A stretch of 64,000 nucleotides of DNA from Streptomyces rubiginosohelvolus (GTDB lineage Bacteria; Actinomycetota; Actinomycetes; Streptomycetales; Streptomycetaceae): NCBI RefSeq assembly GCF_014649875.1, contig NZ_BMTW01000008.1, positions 18,956 through 82,955 on the forward strand, written 5' to 3'. Under the pieces are notes generated by a model. It was given only the letters and a program-made list of their open reading frames with translations, made no database searches and was not told where the DNA came from. Both the position numbers and the translations under genes were made by a program. Shown here in pieces: positions 35,124 to 42,775 of the stretch (positions within the stretch are counted from its first letter, which is position 1; each line of letters begins with the position of its first letter).

Positions 35124-36281
35124 GTGCGCCGTACGGTATTCAACGAGGACCACGAGGCGTTCCGGGAGACCATCCGCGCCTTCATCGCGGCGGAGGTCGT
35201 GCCGGTCTACGACGAGTGGTTCGCCGCGGGCCAGGCTCCGCGCGACTTCTACCTCAAGCTGGGCGAGCTCGGCATCTTCGGCATCGAGGTCGACGAGGAG
35301 TACGGCGGCGCGGGCATCGACTCGCACAAGTACGAGGCCGTCATCTACGAGGAGACCGCCCGCGCGGGCGTTTCCTTCGGCGGCTCCGGCGTGCACACGC
35401 TGCTCGGCCTCCCCTACATCAAGATGCTCGCCACCGACGAGCAGAAGAAGCGCTGGCTGCCGAAGTTCGCGAGCGGCGAGGAGATGTGGGCCCTCGCGAT
35501 GACCGAGCCGGGCACCGGCTCCGACGTCGCCGGCATGAAGACCACCGCGAAGCTCTCCGAGGACGGCACGCACTACGTCCTCAACGGCGCCAAGACCTTC
35601 ATCACCGGTGGCGTCCACGCCGACCGCGTGATCGTCTGCGCCCGTACCGCCGCCCCGCGCGAGGACGACCGCCGCTTCGGCATCTCCCTCTTCGCCGTCG
35701 ACACGAAGTCCGAGGGCTACTCGGTCGGCCGCAAGCTCGACAAGCTGGGCCTGAAGGTCTCCGACACCGCCGAGCTGGCGTTCGTCGACGTCAAGGTCCC
35801 GGTCGAGGACCTCATGGGCGAGGAGAACAAGGGCTTCGGCTACCTCGGCACCAACCTGGCCTCCGAGCGCTGGGGCATCGCCTTCGGCGCGTACGCCCAG
35901 GCCGCGGCGGCCGTCCGGTTCGCCAAGGAGTACGTCCAGGACCGCACGGTCTTCGGCAAGACCGTCGCCTCGTTCCAGAACACCAAGTTCGAGCTGGCCG
36001 CCTGCCAGGCCGAGGTGGACGCGGCCCAGGCCGTCGCCGACCGCGCCCTGGAGGCCCTGGACGCCGGTGAGCTGACGGCAGCAGAGGCCGCCTCCGCGAA
36101 GCTGTTCTGCACCGAGGTGGCGCACCGCGTCATCGACCGCTGCCTCCAGCTGCACGGCGGCTACGGCTTCATGAACGAGTACCCGATCGCCCGCCTGTAC
36201 GCGGACAACCGCGTCAACCGCATCTACGGCGGCACCAGCGAGGTCATGAAGTCCATCATCGCCAAGTCCATGGGCCTGTAA
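35124..36281 (+). CDS. Acyl-CoA dehydrogenase (FadE type)
   Basis: 385 residues, flavoprotein that oxidises acyl-CoA to enoyl-CoA in beta-oxidation or branched-chain catabolism. The family blocks are all present: ALAMTEPGTGSDVAGMKTTA (FAD loop), RTVFGKTVASFQ, QLHGGYGFMNEYPIARLYAD and VNRIYGGTSEVMKSI. At the position of the catalytic Glu of medium-chain enzymes (YEGTS) there is Gly (YGGTS), so the base is probably elsewhere, as in isovaleryl and long-chain types. GTG 35124 has AGGAGG at 7 nt. The thioesterase TesB begins 18 nt past the stop, so the two are probably one operon. Confidence 0.93.
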   Translation: MRRTVFNEDHEAFRETIRAFIAAEVVPVYDEWFAAGQAPRDFYLKLGELGIFGIEVDEEYGGAGIDSHKYEAVIYEETARAGVSFGGSGVHTLLGLPYIKMLATDEQKKRWLPKFASGEEMWALAMTEPGTGSDVAGMKTTAKLSEDGTHYVLNGAKTFITGGVHADRVIVCARTAAPREDDRRFGISLFAVDTKSEGYSVGRKLDKLGLKVSDTAELAFVDVKVPVEDLMGEENKGFGYLGTNLASERWGIAFGAYAQAAAAVRFAKEYVQDRTVFGKTVASFQNTKFELAACQAEVDAAQAVADRALEALDAGELTAAEAASAKLFCTEVAHRVIDRCLQLHGGYGFMNEYPIARLYADNRVNRIYGGTSEVMKSIIAKSMGL

Positions 36282-36298
36282 GGGATTACCTTCCCTCC

Positions 36299-37183
36299 AT
36301 GAACGAGAGTCCCGATCCCCTGCTCGATCTGCTCCACCTGCTCGACCTGGAGCAGATCGAGCGGGACATCTTCCGGGGCGAGAGCCGCAGCGCCCTCGTG
36401 CCCCGGGTGTTCGGCGGACAGGTCGCGGCCCAGGCGCTCGTCGCCGCGGGCCGCACCGTCCCCGCCGACCGGGGAGCCCACTCCCTGCACTCCTACTTCC
36501 TGCGGGCCGGCGACCCCGGCGCGCCCATCGTCTACACCGTCGACCGCATCCGCGACGGGAAGTCCTTCACCACCCGCCGCGTCGTCGCCGTCCAGCACGG
36601 GCAGCCGATCTTCCACCTCTCCGCGTCCTTCCAGACGCACGAGGAGGGCATGGAGCACCAGGCCCCCATGCCCGCCGCCCCGGATCCGGAGACCCTGCCG
36701 ACGGCCGCCGAGATGCTGCCCCGGTACGCGGACCGCTTCAGCGATCCCAGCGTCGTGGACCGGCTGATCGAGGCGCGGCAGGCGGTGGACCTGCGGTACG
36801 TGGACGCACCGCCGTTCGGCACGGTGGGCGAGCCGCGCGAACCCCGCTCCCAGGTGTGGTTCCGGACGAACGGCAAGCTCGCCGACGACCCGCTGCTGCA
36901 CGTCTGCATGGCGACGTACGTCTCCGACATGACCCTGCTCGACTCGGTGCTCCTCGCCCACGGGCGGGGCGGCTGGGCGGTCGGGGACGTGGTCGGGGCC
37001 AGCCTGGACCACGCGATGTGGTTCCACCGGCCGTTCCGGGCGGACGAGTGGCTGCTGTACGACCAGGAGTCACCGTCGGCCTCCGGCGGACGCGGCCTGG
37101 GCCAGGCCCGTATCTACACCGCCGACGGCCGCCTCGCGATCACGGTCATCCAGGAAGGCGTCGTCCGCATCCCGCGAGGATGA
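36299..37183 (+). CDS. tesB: Acyl-CoA thioesterase II
   Basis: 294 residues, double hot-dog TesB protein: LLHLLDLEQIERDIFRGESR at the start, RVFGGQVAAQALVAAGRTV, then SLHSYFLRAGDPGAPIVYTVDRIRDGKSFTTRRV. The C-terminal active-site segments are LDHAMWFHRPFRADEWLLYD and SGGRGLGQARIYTADGRLAITV, with the Asp and Gln of the E. coli type. It releases free fatty acid from acyl-CoA. No Shine-Dalgarno is seen directly before ATG 36299; translation may depend on the upstream acyl-CoA dehydrogenase 18 nt away. The stop lies inside a short direct duplication. Confidence 0.93.
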   Translation: MNESPDPLLDLLHLLDLEQIERDIFRGESRSALVPRVFGGQVAAQALVAAGRTVPADRGAHSLHSYFLRAGDPGAPIVYTVDRIRDGKSFTTRRVVAVQHGQPIFHLSASFQTHEEGMEHQAPMPAAPDPETLPTAAEMLPRYADRFSDPSVVDRLIEARQAVDLRYVDAPPFGTVGEPREPRSQVWFRTNGKLADDPLLHVCMATYVSDMTLLDSVLLAHGRGGWAVGDVVGASLDHAMWFHRPFRADEWLLYDQESPSASGGRGLGQARIYTADGRLAITVIQEGVVRIPRG

Positions 37184-37203
37184 TGTGCGTCCCGCGAGGA
37201 TGA
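37171..37203 (+). repeat. 20-bp-period duplication at tesB stop
   Basis: CCCGCGAGGATGA occurs at 37171-37183 (ending with the tesB stop) and again at 37191-37203. This is a small slip duplication that copies the gene end into the spacer. Confidence 0.7.
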
Positions 37204-37241
37204 ACGGCTCCTGAAGCCGCGGTTCCGACATACTCCCCACC

Positions 37242-38210
37242 ATGAGCGACGCGCAGGCGAGCAGGGAAACCGATGGTGGGGAGTCCACCTTCACCGTGAT
37301 CGTGGCGGCCCTCGCCAACCTCGGCATCGCCGTGGCCAAGGCCGTCGCCGGTCTGATCAGCGGCTCCAGCGCGATGCTCTCCGAGGCGGCCCACTCGGTC
37401 GCCGACACCGTCACCGAGGTCATGCTCCTCACCGCCCTCAAGCGGAGCGAGAAGCCGGCCGACGAGGACCACCCCCTCGGTTACGGCCCCGAGCGCTACA
37501 TCTGGGCGATGCTCGCCTCCATCGCCACCTTCGTCGGCGGGGCCGTCTTCTCGATCTACGACGGCGTGCACACCCTCGTCGCGGGCGAGGAGCTGGGCGA
37601 CCCGCTCATCTCCTACATCGTCCTGGCCGTCGCCTTCCTGCTGGAGGGCTATTCGCTGCGCACCGGGGTCAAGCAGGTGCGGCGCGAGGCGTCCCGGCTG
37701 CGGGTGCCGGACACGTACTACCTGCGCCACACCCCCGACACGGCCGTCAAGGCCGTCGTGATGGAGGACTCGGCGGCGCTGATCGGCCTGCTGCTGGCGG
37801 CGGGCGGTCTGCTGGGCGGGCAGCTCTCCGGCTCGGGTGTCTGGGACGGGATCGCGTCCTGTCTGATCGGCCTGCTGCTCGTGTACGTCGCCTGGGTGCT
37901 CGGCCGGTCCAACGCCCAGCTGCTCATCGGGCGGCCGCTGCCCGAGGCGGTGCGGGCCCGGGTACGCGAGGAGCTGCTGTCGGTGCCGCACATCGTGGAG
38001 GTGCTGGAGCTGACCACGCTGATCCAGGGGCCGGACGAGATCCTGATCGCCGCGAAGATCGACTTCCGGGACATGGCCACCGCCGCGGAGGTCGAGTGGG
38101 CCTGCGAGGAGGCGGAGGCCCAGTTGCGCGAGCGGTTCCCGTCGGTCCGGCGGGTGTATCTGGACCCGACGCCGGGGCGGGCGCAGCGACTGCGGCGCGG
38201 CGGTTCCTGA
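37242..38210 (+). CDS. Cation diffusion facilitator family transporter
   Basis: 322 residues with six hydrophobic helices in CDF order. Helix 2 has the metal motif SSAMLSEAAHSVADTVTEV, and the loop DHPLGYGPERYIWAM is a family signature. The second metal helix reads AVVMEDSAALIGLLLAAGG. The C-terminal cytoplasmic domain is ferredoxin-like (ELLSVPHIVEVLELTTLIQGPDEILIAAKIDF). It exports Zn2+ or related divalent cations with proton exchange. ATG 37242 has no clear Shine-Dalgarno; CATACT ends 7 nt upstream, so the leader may be very short. It is convergent, with 3 bp spacing, to the DUF1905/YdeI gene. Confidence 0.9.
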   Translation: MSDAQASRETDGGESTFTVIVAALANLGIAVAKAVAGLISGSSAMLSEAAHSVADTVTEVMLLTALKRSEKPADEDHPLGYGPERYIWAMLASIATFVGGAVFSIYDGVHTLVAGEELGDPLISYIVLAVAFLLEGYSLRTGVKQVRREASRLRVPDTYYLRHTPDTAVKAVVMEDSAALIGLLLAAGGLLGGQLSGSGVWDGIASCLIGLLLVYVAWVLGRSNAQLLIGRPLPEAVRARVREELLSVPHIVEVLELTTLIQGPDEILIAAKIDFRDMATAAEVEWACEEAEAQLRERFPSVRRVYLDPTPGRAQRLRRGGS

Positions 38211-38213
38211 GAT

Positions 38214-38648
38214 CTACGGCGTCAGCTCCGCCACCGTCTTCGCGATCCGCCGCTCCCGTGTGTCCTGCGCCTTCGCGCCCTCGATGGAGGTCACGTGCGC
38301 CTTCTGGCGGCTGGGCGAGAGGGCCGCGAACGCCTGCGCCGCCCCGGGGGCCGCCGCCAGTGCCGCCGCGAGGTCCCCGGGCGGCTCGACCGTGCGGGGC
38401 GCGGTGTCGAGGGTCAGCTCCACCTCGATGGCGTCCCCGCCGCCGATGCCGGTCGCCTTGCGCTTGTCCGAGCTGAACGGGATGAGGTACTGCCCGCCCA
38501 TCGGGGCGATCGTCGAGCGGTACGCGTATCCGTTCACGGTCACGTTCACCGGCGGGCGCTTTCCCGCCCCGAGGGCCTCGACCACGTCCTCGGGGACCTC
38601 GATACCGGTGTTGTTCCCGCTCTGGAACATCGTCGTGCTGAACTTCAT
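38214..38648 (-). CDS. DUF1905 + YdeI/OmpD-associated domain protein
   Basis: 144 residues. The N-terminal DUF1905 part is MKFSTTMFQSGNNTGIEVPEDVVEALGAGKRPPVNVTVNGYAYRSTIAPMGGQYLIPFSSDKRKATG. The C-terminal bacteriocin-protection (YdeI/OmpD-associated) helices are AFAALSPSRQKAHVTSIEGAKAQDTRERRIAKTV. This two-domain form is frequent in actinobacteria; YdeI-like proteins are linked to stress and peptide resistance, but the mechanism is unknown. ATG 38648 is the family start with AAGGG upstream. Confidence 0.85.
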   Translation of the reverse strand: MKFSTTMFQSGNNTGIEVPEDVVEALGAGKRPPVNVTVNGYAYRSTIAPMGGQYLIPFSSDKRKATGIGGGDAIEVELTLDTAPRTVEPPGDLAAALAAAPGAAQAFAALSPSRQKAHVTSIEGAKAQDTRERRIAKTVAELTP

Positions 38649-38723
38649 GGCCCGCACCCTTCGTCTCCGCCGGCTGTCGTCAGGGCAGACGCCCGCCACG
38701 CCGGAAACTCATCGCCGACGCCC

Positions 38724-39524
38724 CTACGCGACAGGCTCCTCCTCTTCCAGCAGCCCCGCCGCGTGCAGCAGGTAGTCCGTCATCGGGTCGTAGAAGCGCG
38801 GGTCGGTGACGTGGTCGTCCAGCGGGACCGTGACCTGGAGGGTGCCCTCCGACTCGCCGAGGAAGAGGGCCGGGTCGTTGCAGTCGGCGTAACCGATCGC
38901 GTCCAGACCCCGCTGTCCCGCGCAGCCCGCCCAGCCGTGGTCGGCGACGACCAGGTCGGGCAGCGGGCGGCCGAGATGGGCCATGGCGTCGAGGATGGCG
39001 GCCATCGGGGCCGGGGAGTGGGTGTGCCAGAGGGTCGCGCCGCGTTCCAGCATCGCGACGTCGGCGAACTGGAAGACCATGCCCTCGTCCGCGATCAGCC
39101 CGGACGGGATGCGGACGATCTCGCAGCCGGCCCGGCGCAGCGCGTCCGCCGTCTGGCGGTGCACGTCCAGCAGGCCGCCGGGGTGGCCGGTGGCGAACAG
39201 GACCCGCTCACGGCCGTCGGCGGCCTTGCGCAGGCGGGCCGCCATCCGCTCCAGGGCGTCGACCGTCAGCTCGGGGTCGATGGTGTCCTGGCCCTGCCGG
39301 TGCGCGGGGTCGTCGATCACCCCGCAGCGCTCGGCCATCACGGCGAGGACGTCCTGCTCGTCGGTCCAGCGGTCGCCGAGCTCCAGACCGAGCCAGTAGT
39401 GGCGGTCGCCGTTGGCGAGCTTGCGGTAGTGGGAGAGGTTGTTGTCGCGTGGCGTGGCGACGTCCCCCGCGATACGCGTACGGACGAGGTGGTCGACGAG
39501 GGCGGCGCGGCTGGGTATCGGCAT
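38724..39524 (-). CDS. Conserved actinobacterial protein, putative phosphatase
   Basis: 266 residues. I know this kind of protein only under the loose label phosphatase in Streptomyces. It begins MPIPSRAALVDHLVRTRIAGD, and has a nucleotide-site-like turn VLFATGHPGGLLDVHRQTAD (about 108-127). The strongly conserved-looking run DLVVADHGWAGCAGQRGLDAIGYADCNDPALF (about 190-222) is rich in Asp, His and Cys and is probably the active or metal site. It is cytoplasmic, with no signal or helix. No classical phosphatase motif (HAD, CX5R, PPP) is visible, so the function is unsure. It stands alone between the YdeI and TetR genes. Confidence 0.7.
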   Translation of the reverse strand: MPIPSRAALVDHLVRTRIAGDVATPRDNNLSHYRKLANGDRHYWLGLELGDRWTDEQDVLAVMAERCGVIDDPAHRQGQDTIDPELTVDALERMAARLRKAADGRERVLFATGHPGGLLDVHRQTADALRRAGCEIVRIPSGLIADEGMVFQFADVAMLERGATLWHTHSPAPMAAILDAMAHLGRPLPDLVVADHGWAGCAGQRGLDAIGYADCNDPALFLGESEGTLQVTVPLDDHVTDPRFYDPMTDYLLHAAGLLEEEEPVA

Positions 39525-39619
39525 GGCCCCATTGTGCCGTCCGGTGTGCGGACTGTGCCCGGTTCCTGATCATCGGAGGGCATCGACGGAGGACATCGAC
39601 GAACGGCGGGGTGCGGCCG

Positions 39620-40198
39620 TCAGGCGCTCCGGGGGCTCGGGCTGAGTCCTTCGACGGCGAGGGCGAAGAGGCGGTCGGCCTGGACGGAGGGTTCGGTGTG
39701 GTGCTCGGTGGCCAGGGCGATGCCGACGGCGAGGGTCAGCAGGTCGTGGAAGGTGGTACCCGCCCTGACCGCCCCGTCGCGCAGGGCCCGGCGGAGCAGC
39801 GGAGTGGCCGCGTCCTCGATCACCGCCCCGCAGGAGTGCTGCCCGGGTCCGGCGGGGGCGTCGGTGGGGGGCTCGAAGGTCAGGGCGTCGGCGAGGCCGC
39901 GGGCGCCGACGGCGTACGCGAGGAGGTCGTGCAGCCACTCCAGCAGGGCGGCGCGGCTGTCCTCGGCCCGGCTCAGCTCCTCGGCGCGCTCGCACAGGCC
40001 CTGGATGCGCTCCTGGAAGACGGCTTCGAGCAGGGCCTGCCGGGTGGGGAAGTGGCGGCGCACGGTGGCGGAGCCGACGCCCGCCGTGCGGGCGACCTGT
40101 TCGAGGGAGGCGGCGGCCCCGTGCTGGGCGACCTCGGCCTCGGCCACGGCGAGGATGCGGCTGTAGTTGCGGCGGGCGTCCGCGCGCTGACCGGTCAC
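39620..40198 (-). CDS. TetR family regulator
   Basis: 192 residues. N-terminal HTH: RILAVAEAEVAQHGAAASLEQVARTAGVGSATVRRHFPTRQALLEAVF, then a helical ligand domain of the type found in TetR proteins with a C-terminal SbtR-like part (AYAVGARGLADALTF, ALRDGAVRAGTTFHDLLTLAVGIA). GTG 40198 has AGGGAG immediately upstream. It is divergent from the NmrA-like gene; two related GC-rich dyads lie between them and are the likely operators. It probably represses the oxidoreductase and itself, sensing an unknown, perhaps electrophilic, compound. Confidence 0.9.
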   Translation of the reverse strand: MTGQRADARRNYSRILAVAEAEVAQHGAAASLEQVARTAGVGSATVRRHFPTRQALLEAVFQERIQGLCERAEELSRAEDSRAALLEWLHDLLAYAVGARGLADALTFEPPTDAPAGPGQHSCGAVIEDAATPLLRRALRDGAVRAGTTFHDLLTLAVGIALATEHHTEPSVQADRLFALAVEGLSPSPRSA

Positions 40199-40220
40199 TC
40201 TCTCTCCCTGTTTGCTAAGT

Positions 40221-40272
40221 GGTGGGCCCCGCCATATCGTAGCCGGGAAGGAAACGGCGGGCCCCGCCGTTT
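40221..40272. promoter_or_regulatory. Paired operators between TetR and NmrA genes
   Basis: Two near-identical 13-mers, GGTGGGCCCCGCC (40221-40233) and GGCGGGCCCCGCC (40256-40268), 35 bp apart. The second extends to a perfect dyad AAACGGCGG-GCC-CCGCCGTTT (40252-40272). The position between divergent regulator and target suggests TetR binding. Confidence 0.65.
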
Positions 40273-40302
40273 TGCGTTCCCGCGCCGCGAGGAGACATCG
40301 CC

Positions 40303-41214
40303 ATGGCATCGAATACCGCCCCCGTACTGGTCACCGGCGCCACCGGACGCCAGGGCGGGGCCACCGCCCGGGCCCTGCTGGCCGCCGGCATCCCGGTGCG
40401 CGCACTGGTGCGCGACCCGCACACGCGGCGCGCGAAGGACGTCGAGGCGCTGGGCGTCGAGCTGGTGACCGGGGACCTGGCCGACCGGTCCTCGCTGGAC
40501 GCGCCCTGCGCGGGCGTCCGGGCCGTGTTCTCGGTGCAGATGCCGCCGATGGACGCGAGCGGAGTCGACTTCGCCGGGGAACGGGCGCAGGCGGCGAACC
40601 TGATCGAGGCGGCGCGGGCTGCGGGCGTGTCCCAGTTCGTCCAGTCCTCGACCAGCGGCGTCGGGGCTCACACGGAGACGCCCGGCTGGGCGGAGGGCCA
40701 CTGGGCCGCGATGGCCCCGTACTTCGACACCAAGCAGGCGATCCTGGAGCAGGTGCGCGGGGCGGGGTTCGCCCGCTGGGCCGTCGTCAAGCCCGCGTTC
40801 TTCATGGAGAACCTGCCCCAACTGGCGCCGAACGGGCCCGAAGGCGGCCTGGCGACCGTGATCCGGCCGGACACGGTCCTGGCGCTGGTGGCGAGCGAGG
40901 ACATCGGCGCGGCCGTCGCCCACGCCGTACAGGAGCCGGACCGGTTCCACGGGGTGGAGCTGGAACTGGCGGGTGACCGCCTCACGATGGAGCAGGTCGC
41001 CGAGGTGCTGTCCGCGGCCTGGGGCGTACCGGTGACGGCCCCGTCGATGGACCTCGGCGAGGCGCTCGCGGCGGGGATGCCCGCGTGGGGTGCCGGCCAT
41101 CTGTGGAGCAACGCCATCACCCAGCCGGCCCGCCCCGAGCTCGCACGGGAACTCGGCATTCCGGTGACCTCGTTCGCCACCTGGGCGCACCGGCACCTGT
41201 CGCCGTCGACCTGA
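40303..41214 (+). CDS. NmrA-like NAD(P)-binding oxidoreductase
   Basis: 303 residues. Rossmann nucleotide site VLVTGATGRQGGATARALLAAG (about 8-29), ALVRDPHTRRAKDVEALGVELVTGDLAD, then the atypical SDR/NmrA body (QFVQSSTSGVGAHTETPGWAEGH, WAVVKPAFFMENLPQ). The active-site Tyr-Lys is weak or missing, as in NmrA-like proteins, which act as redox sensors or quinone reductases (QorB type). Cytoplasmic. It is divergent from a TetR repressor. ATG 40303 has GAGGAGAC upstream. Confidence 0.88.
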   Translation: MASNTAPVLVTGATGRQGGATARALLAAGIPVRALVRDPHTRRAKDVEALGVELVTGDLADRSSLDAPCAGVRAVFSVQMPPMDASGVDFAGERAQAANLIEAARAAGVSQFVQSSTSGVGAHTETPGWAEGHWAAMAPYFDTKQAILEQVRGAGFARWAVVKPAFFMENLPQLAPNGPEGGLATVIRPDTVLALVASEDIGAAVAHAVQEPDRFHGVELELAGDRLTMEQVAEVLSAAWGVPVTAPSMDLGEALAAGMPAWGAGHLWSNAITQPARPELARELGIPVTSFATWAHRHLSPST

Positions 41215-41254
41215 GAGGGCAGCGGTCCTGAGGGCGGTCCGTACGCCGGGCGCC

Positions 41255-41920
41255 CTAGGACACCGCCGTGAGGACCGTCACCACGGTCACCGCGGAGATC
41301 GCCGCCTGGAGATTGCGGATCGCCTCGCGCACACTCACGCCCACCCAGTGCCCCTCGGCGATCTCGGCCATGCGCGGGTCCACCTGCTTCTTCGGCAGGC
41401 CGGGGAAGGCCTGCGGGTGCATCCCCGTGGCGTGCACCAGGGCGACGAGCGCGCTGGTGCGGGCGTCCGGCTCGGCCCCCTCCAGCACCGCGGCGGCCAG
41501 CCGGGCGCGCAGCTCCCGTTCGACGGTTCCGTCGGCCTCCGGGTAGCGGCGCACCGGGAAGACGCCGAGGGCCCGGTGCTTCTCCTCGGTCACCAGGCCG
41601 CGGGCGACGAGGCTGTCCACGACGTCCTGGGAGCCCTTGGCGTGGTCCCGGGTCAGCCAGGCGACGACCTTGCGGCTGCTGGAGGTCTCGTGGACCCAGC
41701 GCGTGAGCCGGTCGAGCCGGCCGTCCAGGAGGGCGTCGCCCGTCGGGGTCGGGTCGAAGACCTCGACGCGGCCGCCCCTCACCGTGACGCGCCCCGCCAT
41801 GACCAGCTCCAGGAGCATGCCGGCCGCCACGCCCCAGCGGGCGGCGGTCTCCCCCTTCGCCGCGCCGGACTCGTCGTCCAGCGACAGCAGCATGATCTCT
41901 TCGCCCAGTGAGACGGTCAT
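41255..41920 (-). CDS. GPP34 (GOLPH3-like) family protein
   Basis: 221 residues: MTVSLGEEIMLLSLDDESGAAKGETAARWGVAAGMLLELVMAGRVTVRGGRVEVFDPTPTGDALLDGRL is the usual GPP34 beginning. VVDSLVARGLVTEEKHRALGVFPVRRYPEADG and EPDARTSALVALVHATGMHPQAF correspond to the same parts of the copy at 27853-28542. The C-terminal helix (AAISAVTVVTVLTAV) is hydrophobic. Its function in bacteria is not known. ATG 41920 has GGGGAG about 8 nt upstream. It is convergent with the NmrA gene. Confidence 0.88.
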   Translation of the reverse strand: MTVSLGEEIMLLSLDDESGAAKGETAARWGVAAGMLLELVMAGRVTVRGGRVEVFDPTPTGDALLDGRLDRLTRWVHETSSSRKVVAWLTRDHAKGSQDVVDSLVARGLVTEEKHRALGVFPVRRYPEADGTVERELRARLAAAVLEGAEPDARTSALVALVHATGMHPQAFPGLPKKQVDPRMAEIAEGHWVGVSVREAIRNLQAAISAVTVVTVLTAVS

Positions 41921-42038
41921 GGCGCGGCTCCCCGATTCGTAGCGTATGGACCGGTCGTTGCGTGTTGACCGGAGAGACGTACGTACCCCGCTCATGGTTG
42001 CTCGGAACCCCGAGCCGCCCGGCCGGAAAAGCCGCAGC

Positions 42039-42656
42039 TCAGGAAGGTTCCGCCGCGGCGAAGGCGCCCCGGGCCAGCCGGTGCAGCAGAGCGGCGGTCG
42101 CCGCGCGGCCGGGCAGGGCGTCGGGGCGGGCCAGGTGCGGGGTGGAGTTCAGCAGGCCGAAGACGGCGTGCACGGTGACCCGGGCCCGGTTCTCGGCCAG
42201 GGACGGGTAGAGGGCGCGGACGACGCCGACCCAGACCTCGACGTACTCGCGCTGGAGGCGGCGCACCCGCTTGCGGTCCGTGTCGCGCAGCCGGTCCAGC
42301 TCCCGGTCGTGGAGGGTGATGAGGGGGCGGTCGTCGAGGGCGAAGTCGATATGGCCCTCGATGAGCGCGTCCAGGAGGGCCTCCGGGGAGCCGTCACCCC
42401 GGGCCTCGTCCTCCGCCACCCGCAGCCGTCCGCCCTCCAGCAGGCGTTCGCTGATGCCCACCAGCAGTTCGGCGAGCATCGCGTCCTTGCCGGGGAAGTG
42501 GCGGTAGAGGCCGGGGCCGCTGATGCCGACGGCGGCGCCTATCTCGTCGACGCCGACACCGTGGAAGCCGCGCTCGGCGAAGAGGCGGGCGGCCTCCCGG
42601 AGGATCTGCTCGCGGCGGGTGGGGGCCGCGACGCGGGCGGCGGCATGGGTGCTCAT
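42039..42656 (-). CDS. TetR family regulator of the leucine/acyl-CoA degradation operon
   Basis: 205 residues. HTH at the N-terminus (REQILREAARLFAERGFHGVGVDEIGAAVGISGPGLYRHFPGKDAMLAELL), helical ligand domain after it. It is divergent from the carboxylase-lyase-dehydrogenase operon with two operator-like dyads between; by position it matches SCO2775 of S. coelicolor (recall). There is no Shine-Dalgarno before ATG 42656, but a good -10 TAGAAT on the minus strand (42665-42670) ends 8 nt upstream, giving a leaderless or near-leaderless message. It is probably released by an acyl-CoA intermediate of leucine breakdown (inference). Confidence 0.9.
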   Translation of the reverse strand: MSTHAAARVAAPTRREQILREAARLFAERGFHGVGVDEIGAAVGISGPGLYRHFPGKDAMLAELLVGISERLLEGGRLRVAEDEARGDGSPEALLDALIEGHIDFALDDRPLITLHDRELDRLRDTDRKRVRRLQREYVEVWVGVVRALYPSLAENRARVTVHAVFGLLNSTPHLARPDALPGRAATAALLHRLARGAFAAAEPS

Positions 42657-42679
42657 GAGGATTCATTCTAGACAGGGTC

Positions 42680-42724
42680 GTTAGCGGTCGTTAACCTGAG
42701 GGAAACGCGTTAACGCTCATTAAC
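42680..42724. promoter_or_regulatory. Two 16-bp TetR operators (GTTARCG-N2-CRTTAAC)
   Basis: GTTAGCG-GT-CGTTAAC at 42680-42695 and GTTAACG-CT-CATTAAC at 42709-42724, each a dyad with one mismatched pair, 29 bp apart. The first overlaps the expected -35 region of the TetR promoter (TAGAAT -10 at 42665-42670); the second lies 52 bp before the carboxylase start. They fit joint control of both directions. Confidence 0.75.
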
Positions 42725-42775
42725 AGCAGGGCAACGCATTTCACCACTGCGGTACGGGCAAGGGGGCTCGACACG

